From Imbricaverruca yamaguchii (taxonomy: Eukaryota; Arthropoda; Thecostraca; Neoverrucidae), in contig JAOTOL010001463.1 in assembly GCA_034440575.1 (NCBI GenBank), forward strand, positions 911,501 to 975,500: a stretch of 64,000 nt of DNA. Direction: 5' to 3'. Below the pieces are notes generated by a model, which was not told where the DNA came from, searched no databases, and saw only the letters and a list, made by a program, of their open reading frames with translations. Positions 1 through 11,770 of the stretch are shown here, one piece after another (the stretch's first letter is position 1; the number at the start of each line of letters is the position of its first letter). The position numbers and the translations under genes were made by a program.

Positions 1-238
1 AGTCTGGCGCGGCTTCGTTATCACCCGGCTGCGCTCGGCACGGATCACAGTCTGTGTCTGTTTACAGTTCAGCTTCGTTATCAGCCCGGCTGCGCTCGGC
101 ACACGGATCACAGTCTGTGTCTGTTTACAGTTCAGCTTCGTTATCAGCCCGGCTGCGCTCGGCACGGATCACAGTCTGTGTCTGTTTACAGTTCAGCTTC
201 GTTATCAGCCCGGCTGCGCTCGGCACGGATCACAGTCA
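1..238. repeat. Tandem repeat, unit about 61 bp, about 4 copies
   Basis: Four near-identical units follow one another, each with the core GTTCAGCTTCGTTATCAGCC and then a GGCTGCGCTCGGCACGGATC segment and CACAGTCTGTGTCTGTTTAC. One unit carries an extra CA (about 110). The array runs off the left edge, so its true size is unknown. A 77-aa open frame inside it is a by-product of the repetition. Confidence 0.9.
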
Positions 239-1478
239 GCGACAGCCGCTCAACTTGTCGAAAAGGGTGCCGGTGGATACCGAGTAAAACCGGCGCTGAT
301 TGGCGCACAATTTATCTTTCCCACCTTACTCGATGTGTGTAACCACTGTTTTCGAATCTGATGTACGATCACTGACGATTTCTTGTTGACGAGTGCAGGC
401 TGTGAGATATGCGAGCGAGAGGAAGACTAAAGCTATCCAGGGAGGTGCTGACTTATTTTGCATCAGCTCTGCACTCTGGCAGCTGGCTGGCTGATTTTTC
501 GTGTGCTGTAATTCAGTGTGCTCGCACGATGAATAGATGTTTTCAAGGGATTGTATTAAACATGTTATATAGCAGGTAGTGGTGATGGCTTCGTCGGCAA
601 CGATGGAAACATAAACAAGGGACAAACACGCGTTAGTTGCGAGGGAGGACACATCCGAATGGGTTTTACGTGAACAATCGGATACATTTTTTTCAGCGTA
701 CCAGAGACCAGAGCTGGCGGGACCCAGACGATGATGAGGCTTTTGAGGAGACCTTCTCCAGTTCTGGTATCTGAGAAGCTATGGCATTTACCTTATTCGA
801 AATCCAGGTAGGCAACATAATAACTAACTTGTTTTGCTCAGCATTTTACGTTGTTCTTGGATCCTTGCCACAGAAGGGGCAGCTATGTCCCCCCCCCCCC
901 ACCAGCATCCAAAAATGAGTGAGATGAAACGATACAGTTTTAGATGATTATCACACAAAACCAAATATTTTCGGCGCGCTTTGAGCGCCGGAAGCTTTCT
1001 TTGTTTCATCACATTTTTGGGGGTTGGGCCTCCTTCAAGTAAATCCTGGCTTAAAACCTCTAACTACGCATAATCATGAGTGACAAATGCCACACACAAA
1101 ATAACGTTCCTGCAGGGCACCTTCTTATTTCAACCCCATTTCCACATCATTTTTAGAATGACGGAGATCACAAATATAATTAATGCTGTCTCCAACATTA
1201 CCACAGGGTATTCCTACTAAATGCCGAACTTCTTTGCCATCTCAGAAAAAATGCACTTGATTTGCCGCAAGGGGAGGTTGTTTACTACTCTAGCCATCTG
1301 TATTTTAGGGATGCATGGCTACGAATTGTTTTCTTCACAGCTTCTTTGCAATACAGTTGGTCCAATTTTATCTCAAGTGCACTCAGCGTACCCGTTCCTC
1401 TAGGGGTCGAATGCCTTATGCGAAACATCCGATGCACACAGTACACTACAAGTTGCCAAGCCCATGACGCACGCATTG
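239..1478. other. No gene recognised
   Basis: Mixed-composition sequence between the left tandem array and the 3' end of the first CR1 element. It holds a C homopolymer near 890-900 and only short open frames with no family features. Confidence 0.6.
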
Positions 1479-1574
1479 ACATAAAGACATAAAAGATTAG
1501 TGCAACTATGAGCCACAAGGGCCCTTCTTGGTTGCACTCTGTACACTGAACCAGTTGCCCACCAAATCTGTCAA

Positions 1575-4500
1575 TCAGCCCTCCCTGTAATACTGAAAAG
1601 CAAGCCCACTATTCTTATAATGATTGTCTATGCTGTTTTTAAAGATGTTCAATGTGCTGCTACTGACGATGTTTTCTGGCAGCTGGTTCCAGTGTTCCAC
1701 TACCCTGTTGGTGAAGAAAGTTTGCCTTAACCTTGTTCTGCTGTGGTTAACTTTAATTTTGAATTTATGACCTCTAATTGCATCATTTCGGTCAAGTTCA
1801 AACACTTCCCCAAGGTATCCCCTCTCCAGACCATTGACAAATTTAAAGACCTCGATGAGATCTCCTCTCAGTCTTCTATATCTAAGTGAAAACATATTCA
1901 ATTTCTTCAATCTTTCCTCATATGCCAGGTTGCTTATGCCATTAACCATTTTTGTAGCCCTCTTTTGTACTCTCTCTAAAAGCCAACAATCGTTTTCATA
2001 GCTAGGAGACCAAGCTTGGATGCAGTATTCCAAATGTGGCCTGACGTATGCACAGTAAAGCTTCCTGATCACTTCCTCACTTCTGTATGATACATTCCTA
2101 TTTATTGCCCCGAGCATCCTCAGTGCCTTCTTCCTGGCTTCCTTGGTCTGTTCTGATGCCCCCAGTTTTGTGTTTAGAATAACACCTAAATCCTTCTCCT
2201 GTTGAGTCACTGATAGCACTTGGCCACCCATCAAGTATGGAGCCTTCATATGCTGCTTACCTACATGCATGATTTTGCACTTATCAAAGTTAAATTTCAT
2301 TTGCCATTCTTCGGACCACTTCACAAGTTCGTCTAAGTCTTTTTGCAGCGAGATATGCTCATCCTGACCTGTTATTGCCCTAAAGACCTTCAAATCATCC
2401 GCAAATTTCAAAACTTTACTGCTTAGGCCACTTTCAATGTTATTTACAAATATAATGAACAGTAATGGCCCTAGTACTGACCCCTGGGGGACTCCACTAA
2501 GAACATTTTGCCATGATGACTTTGTACCATTTAGCATCACTCTTTGCTGTCTATCTGAAAGCCACAACTCTATCCATTTTAAGATGCTACCTGCAATACC
2601 ATGGGACTGAAGCTGTATCATTAACCGTTTATGGGGTACCTTGTCAAAGGCCTTACTAAAGTCAAGATATGCTACATCAACCTGATTTCCCTGATCAAAT
2701 TGTTCTGTGGCGAAGTTAAAAAAGTCCAAGAGGTTTGTGAGACACGATCGTCCTTTGCTAAACCCATGTTGAGTATCTTGAATCAATCTGCTACCTTCCA
2801 GATAACTAACTATTCTATCCTTGATAATTGATTCGAGTACCTTGCAGACTAGGGATGTGAGACTTATTGGCCTATAGTTTTCAACTTTCCCTCTTTCTCC
2901 TTTCTTGAAAATAGGAACTACATTTGCCCTTTTCCAATCGGTTGGAATTTCATTATGTGAAACTGATCAACAAAATATTATACTAAGTGGAAATGCCAGT
3001 TCCTTTTCAGTTTCCCGCAACACCCTAGCATAAATTTCATCAGGTCCTGCTGCCTTATATGGCTTTATTTTCCTGATATGATTGTAAACAACATCACTAT
3101 CAATGAAATCAACATCATTTGTCAGATCCCATGTCACTGAACTATGGTGTACGGTCGGCAGATTGGTCATATCTTCCAAGGTAAACACTGATTTGAACTG
3201 CTTGCTCAGCTCCTCAACCATCTCACTATCCTCACCCAATGTAGTCCCGTTTACTTCCAGTGGACCAATTGTGCTAGAAACTTTACTCAGCTTGTAGAAA
3301 CCAAAGAACTTTTTACTGTCCCCATTACAGTTTCTAGCTACATCCAGTTCTTTTGCTCGCTTTGCTGCTCTGGTTTTTTGCTTCACAGTGTCTCTAGCTT
3401 TTCGATACGCCTTTAGATTAACGACATTTGAGGCTTCTTTAAAAACTCTAAATGCAGTTTTCTTAGCCTTAATTGCTTTTATCACGTCTGGTGTAAACCA
3501 TGCTGGCTTTCCTACCCTTCTTTTACGTCTTTGCTTTTGGGGACATGTCTAATCTGAGTTTCCTTCAAGTAAGATTTGAACTTTTCCCACATTTCACAGG
3601 CATTTAAATTGGAGAATTCTTCTTCCCATCTGATGGCACTTAAAGCCGCTCTCATGCCATTAAAGTCTGCTCTGTTGAAATTTGGAACCTTTACCAAATT
3701 ATCCTTGATAATTTACCCTACATGTGCCTTGAATCTAACTATGTTATGGTCACTTTTTCCCAGAGTTTCGCCTACAGTCAAGTCTTGAACCAAGTCACTT
3801 AAATCCGAGAATACAAGGTCCAAGAATGAACCATGCCTGGTAGGTTCCGATACAAACTGGTGTAAGAACAGGTCCTCTTCAAGGCATTTCCTAAACATTT
3901 TGCATGATGGGGAGCCAACACCAGCATTTTCATAACCTTTTAGATTAAAGTCACCGAGAATAAGGCACTTCCTCTTAAAGTTTCTACTGATTTCCTCACA
4001 AATCACCTTGTCAAGCTCCAGTTGCTGAGAATGTGGCAGGGTTCCTGATCGGTAGAAAGCTCCTATCCTAAGAGTATTGCTGTTGCCTTTTCCCACAGTG
4101 ACATCAAGCCAAATGGACTCCACAGACACATTTGTATCCCCACCTGCTACTTTTTGAGAACTGAATAAGCTATTCATATAGAGCATTACACCACCCCCTT
4201 TCATTGCTGGACCCCTATTGCACGAAAACATATTGTATCCCTGGATCTCATAGTCCTGTAAGTTATCTCCAAAATACCCTTCACTGACCCATGCCTCCGT
4301 AATGCAAATAAAATCCGGTTCCTCCTCAGCAACATAACACTTGAACTCATCAAATTTGGAACGGATACTCTGACCATTAAACATCATACACTTAACAAAT
4401 GCTTGATAACCACCTTTGGCTTTTTCATATTGAGGAATTCTTTTATCACTAGATGAACTATAACTCTGTTCCCTTGAGTTGCTGCTGTCCCTATTTGCAG

Positions 4501-4576
4501 ACTTTGAGGTTCTATTGCCTTGGCTGACACTATTGGAATACTCCTGAGTTGGCAATGCAATTTCATCCCTCCCCAC
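1575..4576 (-). pseudogene. CR1 ORF2: APE endonuclease and reverse transcriptase, three lesions
   Basis: From the 5' end, an APE-type endonuclease (about 4400-3713) shows NGQSIRSK, the acidic ITEAWV, GDFN and the terminal SDH. A linker follows, then a reverse transcriptase with WKRANVVPIFKKG and ENYRPISL (fingers), QHGFSKGRSCLTNLLDF, VAYLDFSKAFDKVPH (first catalytic Asp), SGVPQGSVLGPLLF, the catalytic FADD and a CR1-type thumb up to the stop at 1575. Three lesions break it: TAA at 3713-3715 just after the endonuclease, a one-base slip in the A-run near 3523-3526, and TGA at 2967-2969 just before the fingers motif. The frame is otherwise continuous, so decay is moderate. CR1 family assignment is firm; host lineage is not inferred from it. 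Confidence 0.92.
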
Positions 4577-4584
4577 CCCATTTC

Positions 4585-5319
4585 CTAGTTTCCCTGAAGG
4601 ACATGCTCGTATACTTTGCCTAACACATGGACCCTCTTCTCAGAAAAGTGCAGGCCATCCCTCTGATAGAGGTCCCACGATGCATAAAACCTGCTCCACT
4701 CGTCTACAAATGTAAAACCTAGCTCATGGCAGAGCTTTCCTACCCTGGCGTTAGCTGCCAGTGCCCTAGAGCTCCACTCAGGGGAGGCTCTAGCCCTAGG
4801 CAAAATTGCTGTTACAATGACTCTATTGGTACCCTTCAGGGTGGCCAGAAGGGCCCTGTACTCCCGCAGAAGCTCCTCACTCCTAGTATGACCTATGTTA
4901 TTTACCCCTACATGCACTATGACTGTGTTAAACTGGTGATCACTGGTGACCTGTGCCACCGCAGGTACCAGGTCCTTCACCTTGGCACCAGGCCTGGTGA
5001 TGCACCTCCTGTCCCTCCTACCTTTACAAAATACCCGCTCTAAATGTCGCACACGAGAGTCTCCTATGACCAGCACTGACTCCTTACTACTGCTATCCTG
5101 GGGGCAGTCATCCAATGCCTGGAACATATTTGTTGTTACTATGCCTGCCCGCTGGGCCGGTCGGCTAGACTTCCTCCCGCTCCTACCACCTGCCACCTGC
5201 CACTCACTGACCCTTTCCTTAGGTTCGCGTCTCCAAATCCTCCACCCCCTGACCTCATGCCACTTCCCCTCCTGTGACCTACCAGAACTACCCCTCCTCT
5301 GTTCACTATTAACACTCTA
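4585..5319 (-). pseudogene. CR1 ORF1 protein with SGNH/GDSL esterase domain (N-terminus missing)
   Basis: The frame is open from the truncation point near 5319 to the TAG stop at 4585. A basic, arginine- and serine-rich linker precedes an SGNH-hydrolase fold: block I VLVIGDSRVRHL with the catalytic-type serine in GDS, the block III-like asparagine in HVGVNNIG, and the terminal DGLHFSEKR with the Asp/His pair. CR1-clade ORF1 proteins are known to carry such an esterase. Its role in retrotransposition is unsettled; an RNP or lipid-related role has been suggested. The missing N-terminus, predicted to be coiled coil, is present in another copy at 16466-16718. The stop falls only about 10 bp before the ORF2 frame, giving the usual tight ORF1-ORF2 spacing. 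The surviving domain itself has no lesion. Confidence 0.85.
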
Positions 5320-5320
5320 A

Positions 5321-8300
5321 GCCTTCTGCAGTTTGGGATGTAACCATGCAGAAAGAATATTCCATTACATACGCACTCCAGTAAGAATAATTGCATTCGT
5401 TATGCATGTCAATTCAGAAGCAGATTGTTACGACATAATCAGCATAGATGGAAAAGAGGATATTTCCTTCAAAATGCACTTTAATACTTCCCTTAATGTA
5501 TTGTAATAATGCCAACACAAAAATACATATGAATGAAAAAAAAATCAATTTTGATAACCTGTATCAGTAGATACTTTGTCAAACCATTATATTACTTCAC
5601 ATGAGGCTAGGAAGCGCCTAGTGAGGTACAGGTCGTGCCAAATATGCTTCATCTTGTTGTGCAATCTCATGGCTTCCATGTGCTGGGCAATTGGTATGGG
5701 ATTATGGATATGTCTGTCATAACATGGATTTTGGCTCCATCTGGTGCCCATGGCACATTCAAGATTCGAATATTCCCAGACGTAGCTAGCTCGGCCTAGG
5801 TGAGCCTAGGTCATTATTTTGCAAATTTAGCTATGATCTCAGTTTCATTTCGTCAAGATTGAATGGTTAGGAGAAATAACAGGCTGACGTATGTGGTTGC
5901 GGTTATTGTATCTTATGAATATAAAAATATTCGCCAAACTTAAGAACATGTTCAATAACCTAGGAATCCGAACAATATTCCTCACCCTCATATTTAAATT
6001 TCCCATACCAACGATCAAGGAACACCGCATGCCTAACAATAACATTCTGATGTCTGCGCTGCGCCACAGATGCAAGCTTAGCCAAGTTCATAAGCATATT
6101 TGCCACGTTTATGTGACGTCAATTAATATATCGAAATGCTGATAGAATGTACTATAAATCTCACACATTCCTCCTTACCTCACCAGGGCTGGAATTAGAA
6201 AACTCACTAGATTCCGTTGTACACTTTAGTAATAGTACCCAGGCGCACGCCATGAGAAAGATGAGCATTTGAGATCAATTTCATCGACGAATGGTTGGCG
6301 TCGTTCTCGAAGCAATGTAACTAAGCTTGCACGATCTATACGCATGGGCCTCAGCTTTGATAAGTTCATCATGCCATGAGAAGTATTCTTACCTTCTTCC
6401 GTCTTCACGTCTCCTCTCTTCATCAGCTAACAATCCCTTATTCAGTTTCGGTGGAGGCCCACGTTTTTCACAAGAAACGCACGGTCCTCGGCCTGATATG
6501 TACGGAATAGCTGTTGAAGGAGCATGCGCACATTTGTACATGAATAAAACAAGCCTGGTCTTGAAATACTGGCGGATCTCAAGATAGGCCAGTATTGACC
6601 TACGATGATTGAAACCACAGTATTGAAACGGTGATTGACCTGCCAAATCATTTGCAACATACACGATTGAATTAGCGAAGAAATTATTCGAGGCACACTG
6701 TCTCAGCCGGTGATATGGTTCCACGTGGCGAGCGACGCAGAGCAACAAGGTCGGCACAGAAGGTTTGCCGGTCACCCAGTCATCGACAGGGTCACGTTAG
6801 GTCACGCACGCTTCGATTGCACTGCGCTGTGCAAATGCAGTGATTTGTAGAGTTCCAGATGCGGAAACTGGCGGAGGTGATCACCGCATTGGCCAAGTGT
6901 TGTCCGTCTAAAGTCGAATTTAAAACGGAATCCAGAACGTTTCTCGCAATGACCACGGAGTTATAACATACTTGATAAAATGGTTACATAAAAGTTCTTT
7001 GCTAAATAAGTAGTTAGCAAAAAAAAAACAACTGGTAGGACAAAAAACAAAAGCATGTGCATACTAGACCATATTTTACAGCATGTCATGAATGTTTCTC
7101 ACCTTGAACACAGCTCAGCTATAATTGCATTGCATTGCAACGCGATCCAAGACCTTTGCCTGTTCATTTTCACAGCTAAGCCGTTGCTAACCTTTTGCAC
7201 ACTATTGATGCACCTCTATTGCATATGCCATCTGGTGCCGTCCTCTGAAGCCCGTGCGTACTTACCGGTGTGCATCATGTAATGTTGCACATCTGCTATT
7301 TATTCGTATCCCAGCCTGGTCTAAATGTGAGTTTAGTGTTAGAAATAAGATTAAGAGGCTTAGCAAAATTTGTCAAATACATCCGTGGCACAATACGATG
7401 TTGCACTCTTTCGAAGAACCGGAAAACAAAGCTTACTGAACAGCAGGCTTATGTAAGCGTCATTTTTGTTCGCATAAGTCAGGCAATATTTGTCACAGAG
7501 ACTGGTATTAGGCGCTTAATATACGTCGTTTATACTTTTTCATCAGCAAGATAAATGATGAGGCTTTCGTGCTACGTAAATAATTACACCAATATCATTG
7601 TACTAGGGGTCACCACACGTCACGTTTGGGCGCTACATGACCAATGTAGTCGATGCGCCCTAAAGCCCTAATAACTAACACGTCACGTTATCCGAGGTCA
7701 CGGGTAATATTTTCAAAACTTGCACAAATAAAAACTCACTTCAAGAATCGAAAGATGAGCTCATTGCGATTCCAACGATATATAGTTTTCATAGTTTACA
7801 TCTACATAACACTACGATATTGGCTCTGAAAGTTTGACCTTCATGGCGAACTCAGAAAAACGCCACAGGCAATAACTCGTGAACCGATGTTCCGATTGAG
7901 ATAAAAAGCTCAGAAATCATTTCAGGGCTTCAAATAACCTTGTATGAAAATTTTCATCAAAATCTGTGACAGGAGGGTATTAGGCCATGTTCGAGATATG
8001 GTGGACGGCACCATCTATATTCCTTCAGATACCCCGGAAACGTTCCTTTCCCGAAAGGCTTGTTTTTTGCTTGTTTGAATGAAACATTGCACCACAATGT
8101 GCTCATCTTCGTAGCCATGAATTGTCTGACAGTAAATGAAAATACAACCTTTCATACAATAGCATGCGAACCATCTGGAACAAATGACATGTGGAATGTC
8201 TGCAACAAACGTAACATGAGGTATAAGGCCATATGGCCAAATGCATGCTGCCGCTCAATATTTTCAGGACAAATACTGAAACTGGCACGCTACGACACGC

Positions 8301-8550
8301 ACCATCGATTTACGATATATAGTACACAATAGCACGGCACTCTAAGGCGTTGTTGGGCATTAGTCCAACTTGGTATCGTAGTTACCTGGGATTCCCCTCC
8401 TCCCTCTGCATGCCACACTCACGTCATGTTCCAGCTGATGGACCTCGCCGATGGCATCGATATGGGTGAGCTGCCTTTTTTACGCGGATCGTGACCTTCG
8501 AGTCCTCCCATCTATGTGTACTAAGCAGTTGCTCAGTGTCAGGCGCAACT
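5321..8550. other. No gene recognised
   Basis: AT-leaning intergenic-type sequence. Open frames are all under 130 codons and show no motifs or low-complexity bias typical of real exons. 7600-8000 reads like an old dispersed repeat but has no second copy in the window. Confidence 0.55.
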
Positions 8551-8553
8551 CTT

Positions 8554-8630
8554 ATGTCGATATGTCCTCGATATGTCCTCGATATGTCCTCGATATATCC
8601 TCGACATGTCCTCGATATGTCCTCGATATG
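8554..8630. repeat. 12-bp tandem repeat (TATGTCCTCGA-type)
   Basis: About six units of roughly CGATATGTCCT in direct array, with small changes (ATATATCC, ACATGTCC). The open frame across it only reflects the 12-bp period being a multiple of three. Confidence 0.9.
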
Positions 8631-8935
8631 TCAGCACGGCTCAGAGACACAGTTCAATAGCGTCTCCACGCCCAGCCGCAGGCGCGGGGAATCCGGCAGC
8701 CACGTGAATGTTCCCTGTCGAGCGACATCCGGCAGGCAGTGAGGCTGGATAAGCCCACTTCCAACCCCGCAGCCAATGCACATGTTCGAATATAAAATGA
8801 CTCAACGGTTGAAGCATGACTCAACAGAAAAAGGACGTTTGAAAAAATCTTGTGAACCCCGCATACTCAGTAGTGCTAAAATAATACATAATACATTTGA
8901 TAAAGCCGATCTCTTTGGCTGTACGCCGGAAATGC

Positions 8936-9156
8936 GGTACCGGGTACACTCTTCAACAGGAGTGTGGTGCCTGGTACACTCTCCAACAGGAGTGCGGTGA
9001 CCGATACTCTCCAACAGGAGTGCGGTGACCGATACTCTCCAACAGGAGTGCAGTGACCGACAACCCCCAACAGGAGTGCGGTGCCTGGTACACACCCAAA
9101 CAGATGTGCAGTGCCCGGTGCACTCTCCAACAGGGGTGAGGTGCCCGGTGCACTCT
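8936..9156. repeat. Minisatellite, unit about 30-33 bp, about 7 copies
   Basis: The repeated core is CTCTCCAACAGGAGTGCGGT followed by GACCGATA or GCCTGGTACA. Two unit-length classes (about 27 and 33 bp) alternate. Several frames stay open through it on the minus strand and should not be read as proteins. Confidence 0.88.
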
Positions 9157-9653
9157 CTATGCCGCAATTTGATGTATGCTGCCATGGAAGGGAATGTTTG
9201 AATGCAGATATTATGCATCTAAACACGAATGTCGTCCTCTACAATTTTCTCCCGACGTACCTTGTCCTGTCCAATGCGCACGGCGGTTTTTGGGGTGACA
9301 ACACTAGCCATACAATTTACGGCATCAGCTTCCCTGCCGATATATCGTCCATGCATGAAGTAGACTAGACATCCAGCATGCCAAATTTGCTCCTGTTCCA
9401 TAGTCCATTGAAGTCAAGGACAATTTCTCGATTTGACCTTGGGTCGAATAAAACTGAAAGAAGCGATTCCAATATATATGCATGTGCAATACACGAGACG
9501 TTTTCATGAAGCTTTTCGTGACACCTCGCGTAGGGCACACATGGCAGGATGCGCTTAAGGGTAGAGTTAGCTCAAAATCGGGTTGGCAGCATCAAGGATG
9601 GTAAGTCAGAGTTGCGATGTTCGACGATGCCTGCTCACCTTGACAAGACAGAC
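9157..9653. other. No gene recognised
   Basis: Unique-looking sequence between the minisatellite and the first TTAA element. Only short open frames are present. Confidence 0.55.
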
Positions 9654-10492
9654 TTAACCCTCCGGTTAAGTCTGCACCGCGTATCGGGGGGAGGTGATAG
9701 GGGCCTAAATTCCCTCTAATCTCCAAATTAAGCGTCGCACGAAAACGAAAGTGGTGTTATCGGGGAGCGCTCGGCTAGTATGGTTCCAGACCATTCCCAA
9801 ACATTTGCGCCCCCCCCCCAAAAAAAAAATGACGTAACTAGGTGCCTAGGATTTAACGACTTACATCATGTTTTTGGCTCTGGGGAGTTCATTTTGTGGG
9901 AAATTTGAGAACAAAATTATTTGGAATCAGAAAAGGGCAGCAGAATCCACCAAGATCAAATCATTTTTGGCTTCCCAAAAATAAAAATGTTATGTTCTTG
10001 AAATTTCAAAATGTTTAGTTTTCAAGTTTTCTTTCATTTTCTTTTTCTAGTGGGTAGAGCGGACCGAAAAACGTTGTTCGAATTCAACTTGCTCCCATAA
10101 GAAAAATGCTTGCTTTAGCCAGAATCTTCCATTTGAACTCCAATGGGAAGATTTGCAAAACTAATAAGTAATCAAAAACGGGAAAAATCCTCTGGTGCGT
10201 TGTGTTGTATCCCAAAAGATAAGCAAATGCTGGAAGCTTCACTAAAATATCTGTATCCGTTAAAGAGTGACGACTGGTTGAATTTATTTGGAGGTGATCT
10301 CACTTGACATAGACTAACTCGTTAACCCTAGATGACCTGACTTCAAAATCTTGACACAACTTGTCAAATTTATATCGGAAAAGGTATGCCAAATTTTCGC
10401 GCTACCGCACGACGTTCCTTCATTATCCGCGGTAACCCTTACTGGGGCAGTTGAAGACCCCCCCCCCCTCCCCCCGAGACGGCGTGGATTAA
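9654..10492 (+). mobile_element. TTAA-flanked short DNA element (MITE-like), copy 1
   Basis: It shares its order of blocks with six other copies: the AAGCGTCGCACGAAAACGAA block, TGACGTAAC/TGACGTCAC, TCTGGGGAGTTCATTTTG, TTTTCAAGTTTTCTTT, GCTTACTTTAG-like, GATAAGCAAA, AGCGTGACGACTGGTTGAA and the TTGAAGACCCCC terminal hairpin. This copy is diverged, with a left end reading TTAACCCTCCGG. It ends at GGCGTGGATTAA. No transposase is encoded. Confidence 0.75.
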
Positions 10493-10905
10493 GCAGTAAA
10501 ATATTGCCATGGAGTCTTTGAGGCATGGGCCGAATCCTCCTCCTCCCACCTCGCCTCCCTTCCTGTGCGTGTTTTGTCAGAAGCCCTCCGCCACTCATGT
10601 TAATCTACCCTGTCCTCAATTATGTTTGTATGATAGGTTGAGTCCAATTAATCTGCTGATAGGATCCATTTGCAATTGATGCGATGCTCAAGATGAAGAT
10701 AAAACACAACCACATGTCTAGAAGACGAGGTTATCATTGAAGGGGTATACAATTGTCCGACTCAAAGAACAGCAAGTGCAATTTTCGAAACTTTCCGTTC
10801 TATCATTGTCCATGAGTTCTCCAGCCACATTTCCTCCGTTGCTCATATGTCAACGAATAATCTACTAGCCCATCAACAAAAGTGTGATGGCCAACTATTA
10901 ATATA

Positions 10906-11770
10906 TTAACCCGCGCCGTCATTCCGGTCAGATCCTCCCACCCCGTCTCTGGGGGGGGGCGGGCGGTTGAAGACCCCCCTCTAAAATCCAAACTAAGCAT
11001 CGCACGAAAACGAAAGAGGTGTCATCGGAAAGCGCTCGACGAGTAGGGTCCGAGTCCACCCCCCCAAAAAAAAATTACCCCAAAAGTGACGTCACCAAGG
11101 GGGCTAGATTTTCACGACTTACATTATGTTTTTTACTCTGGGGGATTCATTTTGTGGGATATATGAAAAAAACAAAATGTATTTGGAATGAGAAAATGAC
11201 AACGAAATCGACCAGGGGTATAATTTTTTGGGCCCCCAAAAATAAAAATCTTATTTTTTTGAACTTTCAAAATTGTGAATTTTCAAGTTTTCTTTAATTT
11301 TCCTTTTCCAATCTGTAGAGCAGACAGAGAAATGTTGTTTGAAGTCAACTTGCACTAATAAAAAAATGCTTACTTTAGTCAGAATCCTGTGTTTGAACTG
11401 CAATATGGTAAATACGCAAAATTTATATGTAGTCAAAAACGAAAAAAAAATGACAAATTCAACTCGTACGTTTTGTTGCATCCGTAAAGATAAGCAAACG
11501 CTGAAAGTTAAATATCTTAAAATTACATTACATTAAAATATCTGTATCCCTTAAAGCGTGACGACTGGTTGAACTTTTTTGGAGGTGACCTCGACTAGCT
11601 CTTTGACCCTAGATGACCTGACCTAAAAATTTTGAATAACCATGTGAAATTGATGTGGGAAAAGGTATGACAAATTTGGGTGCGCTGCCGCGTGCCGTTC
11701 GTCCGCCATCCGCGAAAAACCTGAGGGGGGGCGGTTGAAGACCCCCCCCCCACGAGACGGGACGGATTAA
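10906..11770 (+). mobile_element. TTAA-flanked short DNA element (MITE-like), copy 2
   Basis: The left end is TTAACCCGCGCCGTC and the right end is GAGACGGGACGGATTAA, an imperfect terminal inverted repeat of about 16 bp with TTAA at both outer edges. Internal blocks match the other copies. It has no coding capacity. TTAA at both ends suggests piggyBac-type target choice by inference. Confidence 0.82.

Larger units (their letters stand above)
1479..5320 (-). mobile_element. CR1-like non-LTR retrotransposon, copy 1 (5'-truncated, inactive)
   Basis: On the minus strand the order is ORF1 (SGNH esterase), then ORF2 (APE endonuclease, linker, reverse transcriptase). The 3' terminus is a short untranslated tail ending in the tandem motif TTTATGTCTTTATGTC (complement of about 1479-1500), the kind of short 3' repeat known for CR1 elements. 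The 5' boundary near 5320 is where similarity to the CR1 5' fragment at 16.7 kb stops, so this copy lacks the ORF1 start and 5' UTR. ORF2 has two in-frame stops and one frameshift, so it is not autonomous. No target-site duplication was found. Confidence 0.9.

Noticed and set aside
8936..9156. CRISPR-like direct repeats
   Set aside because: Short diverged minisatellite without spacers.
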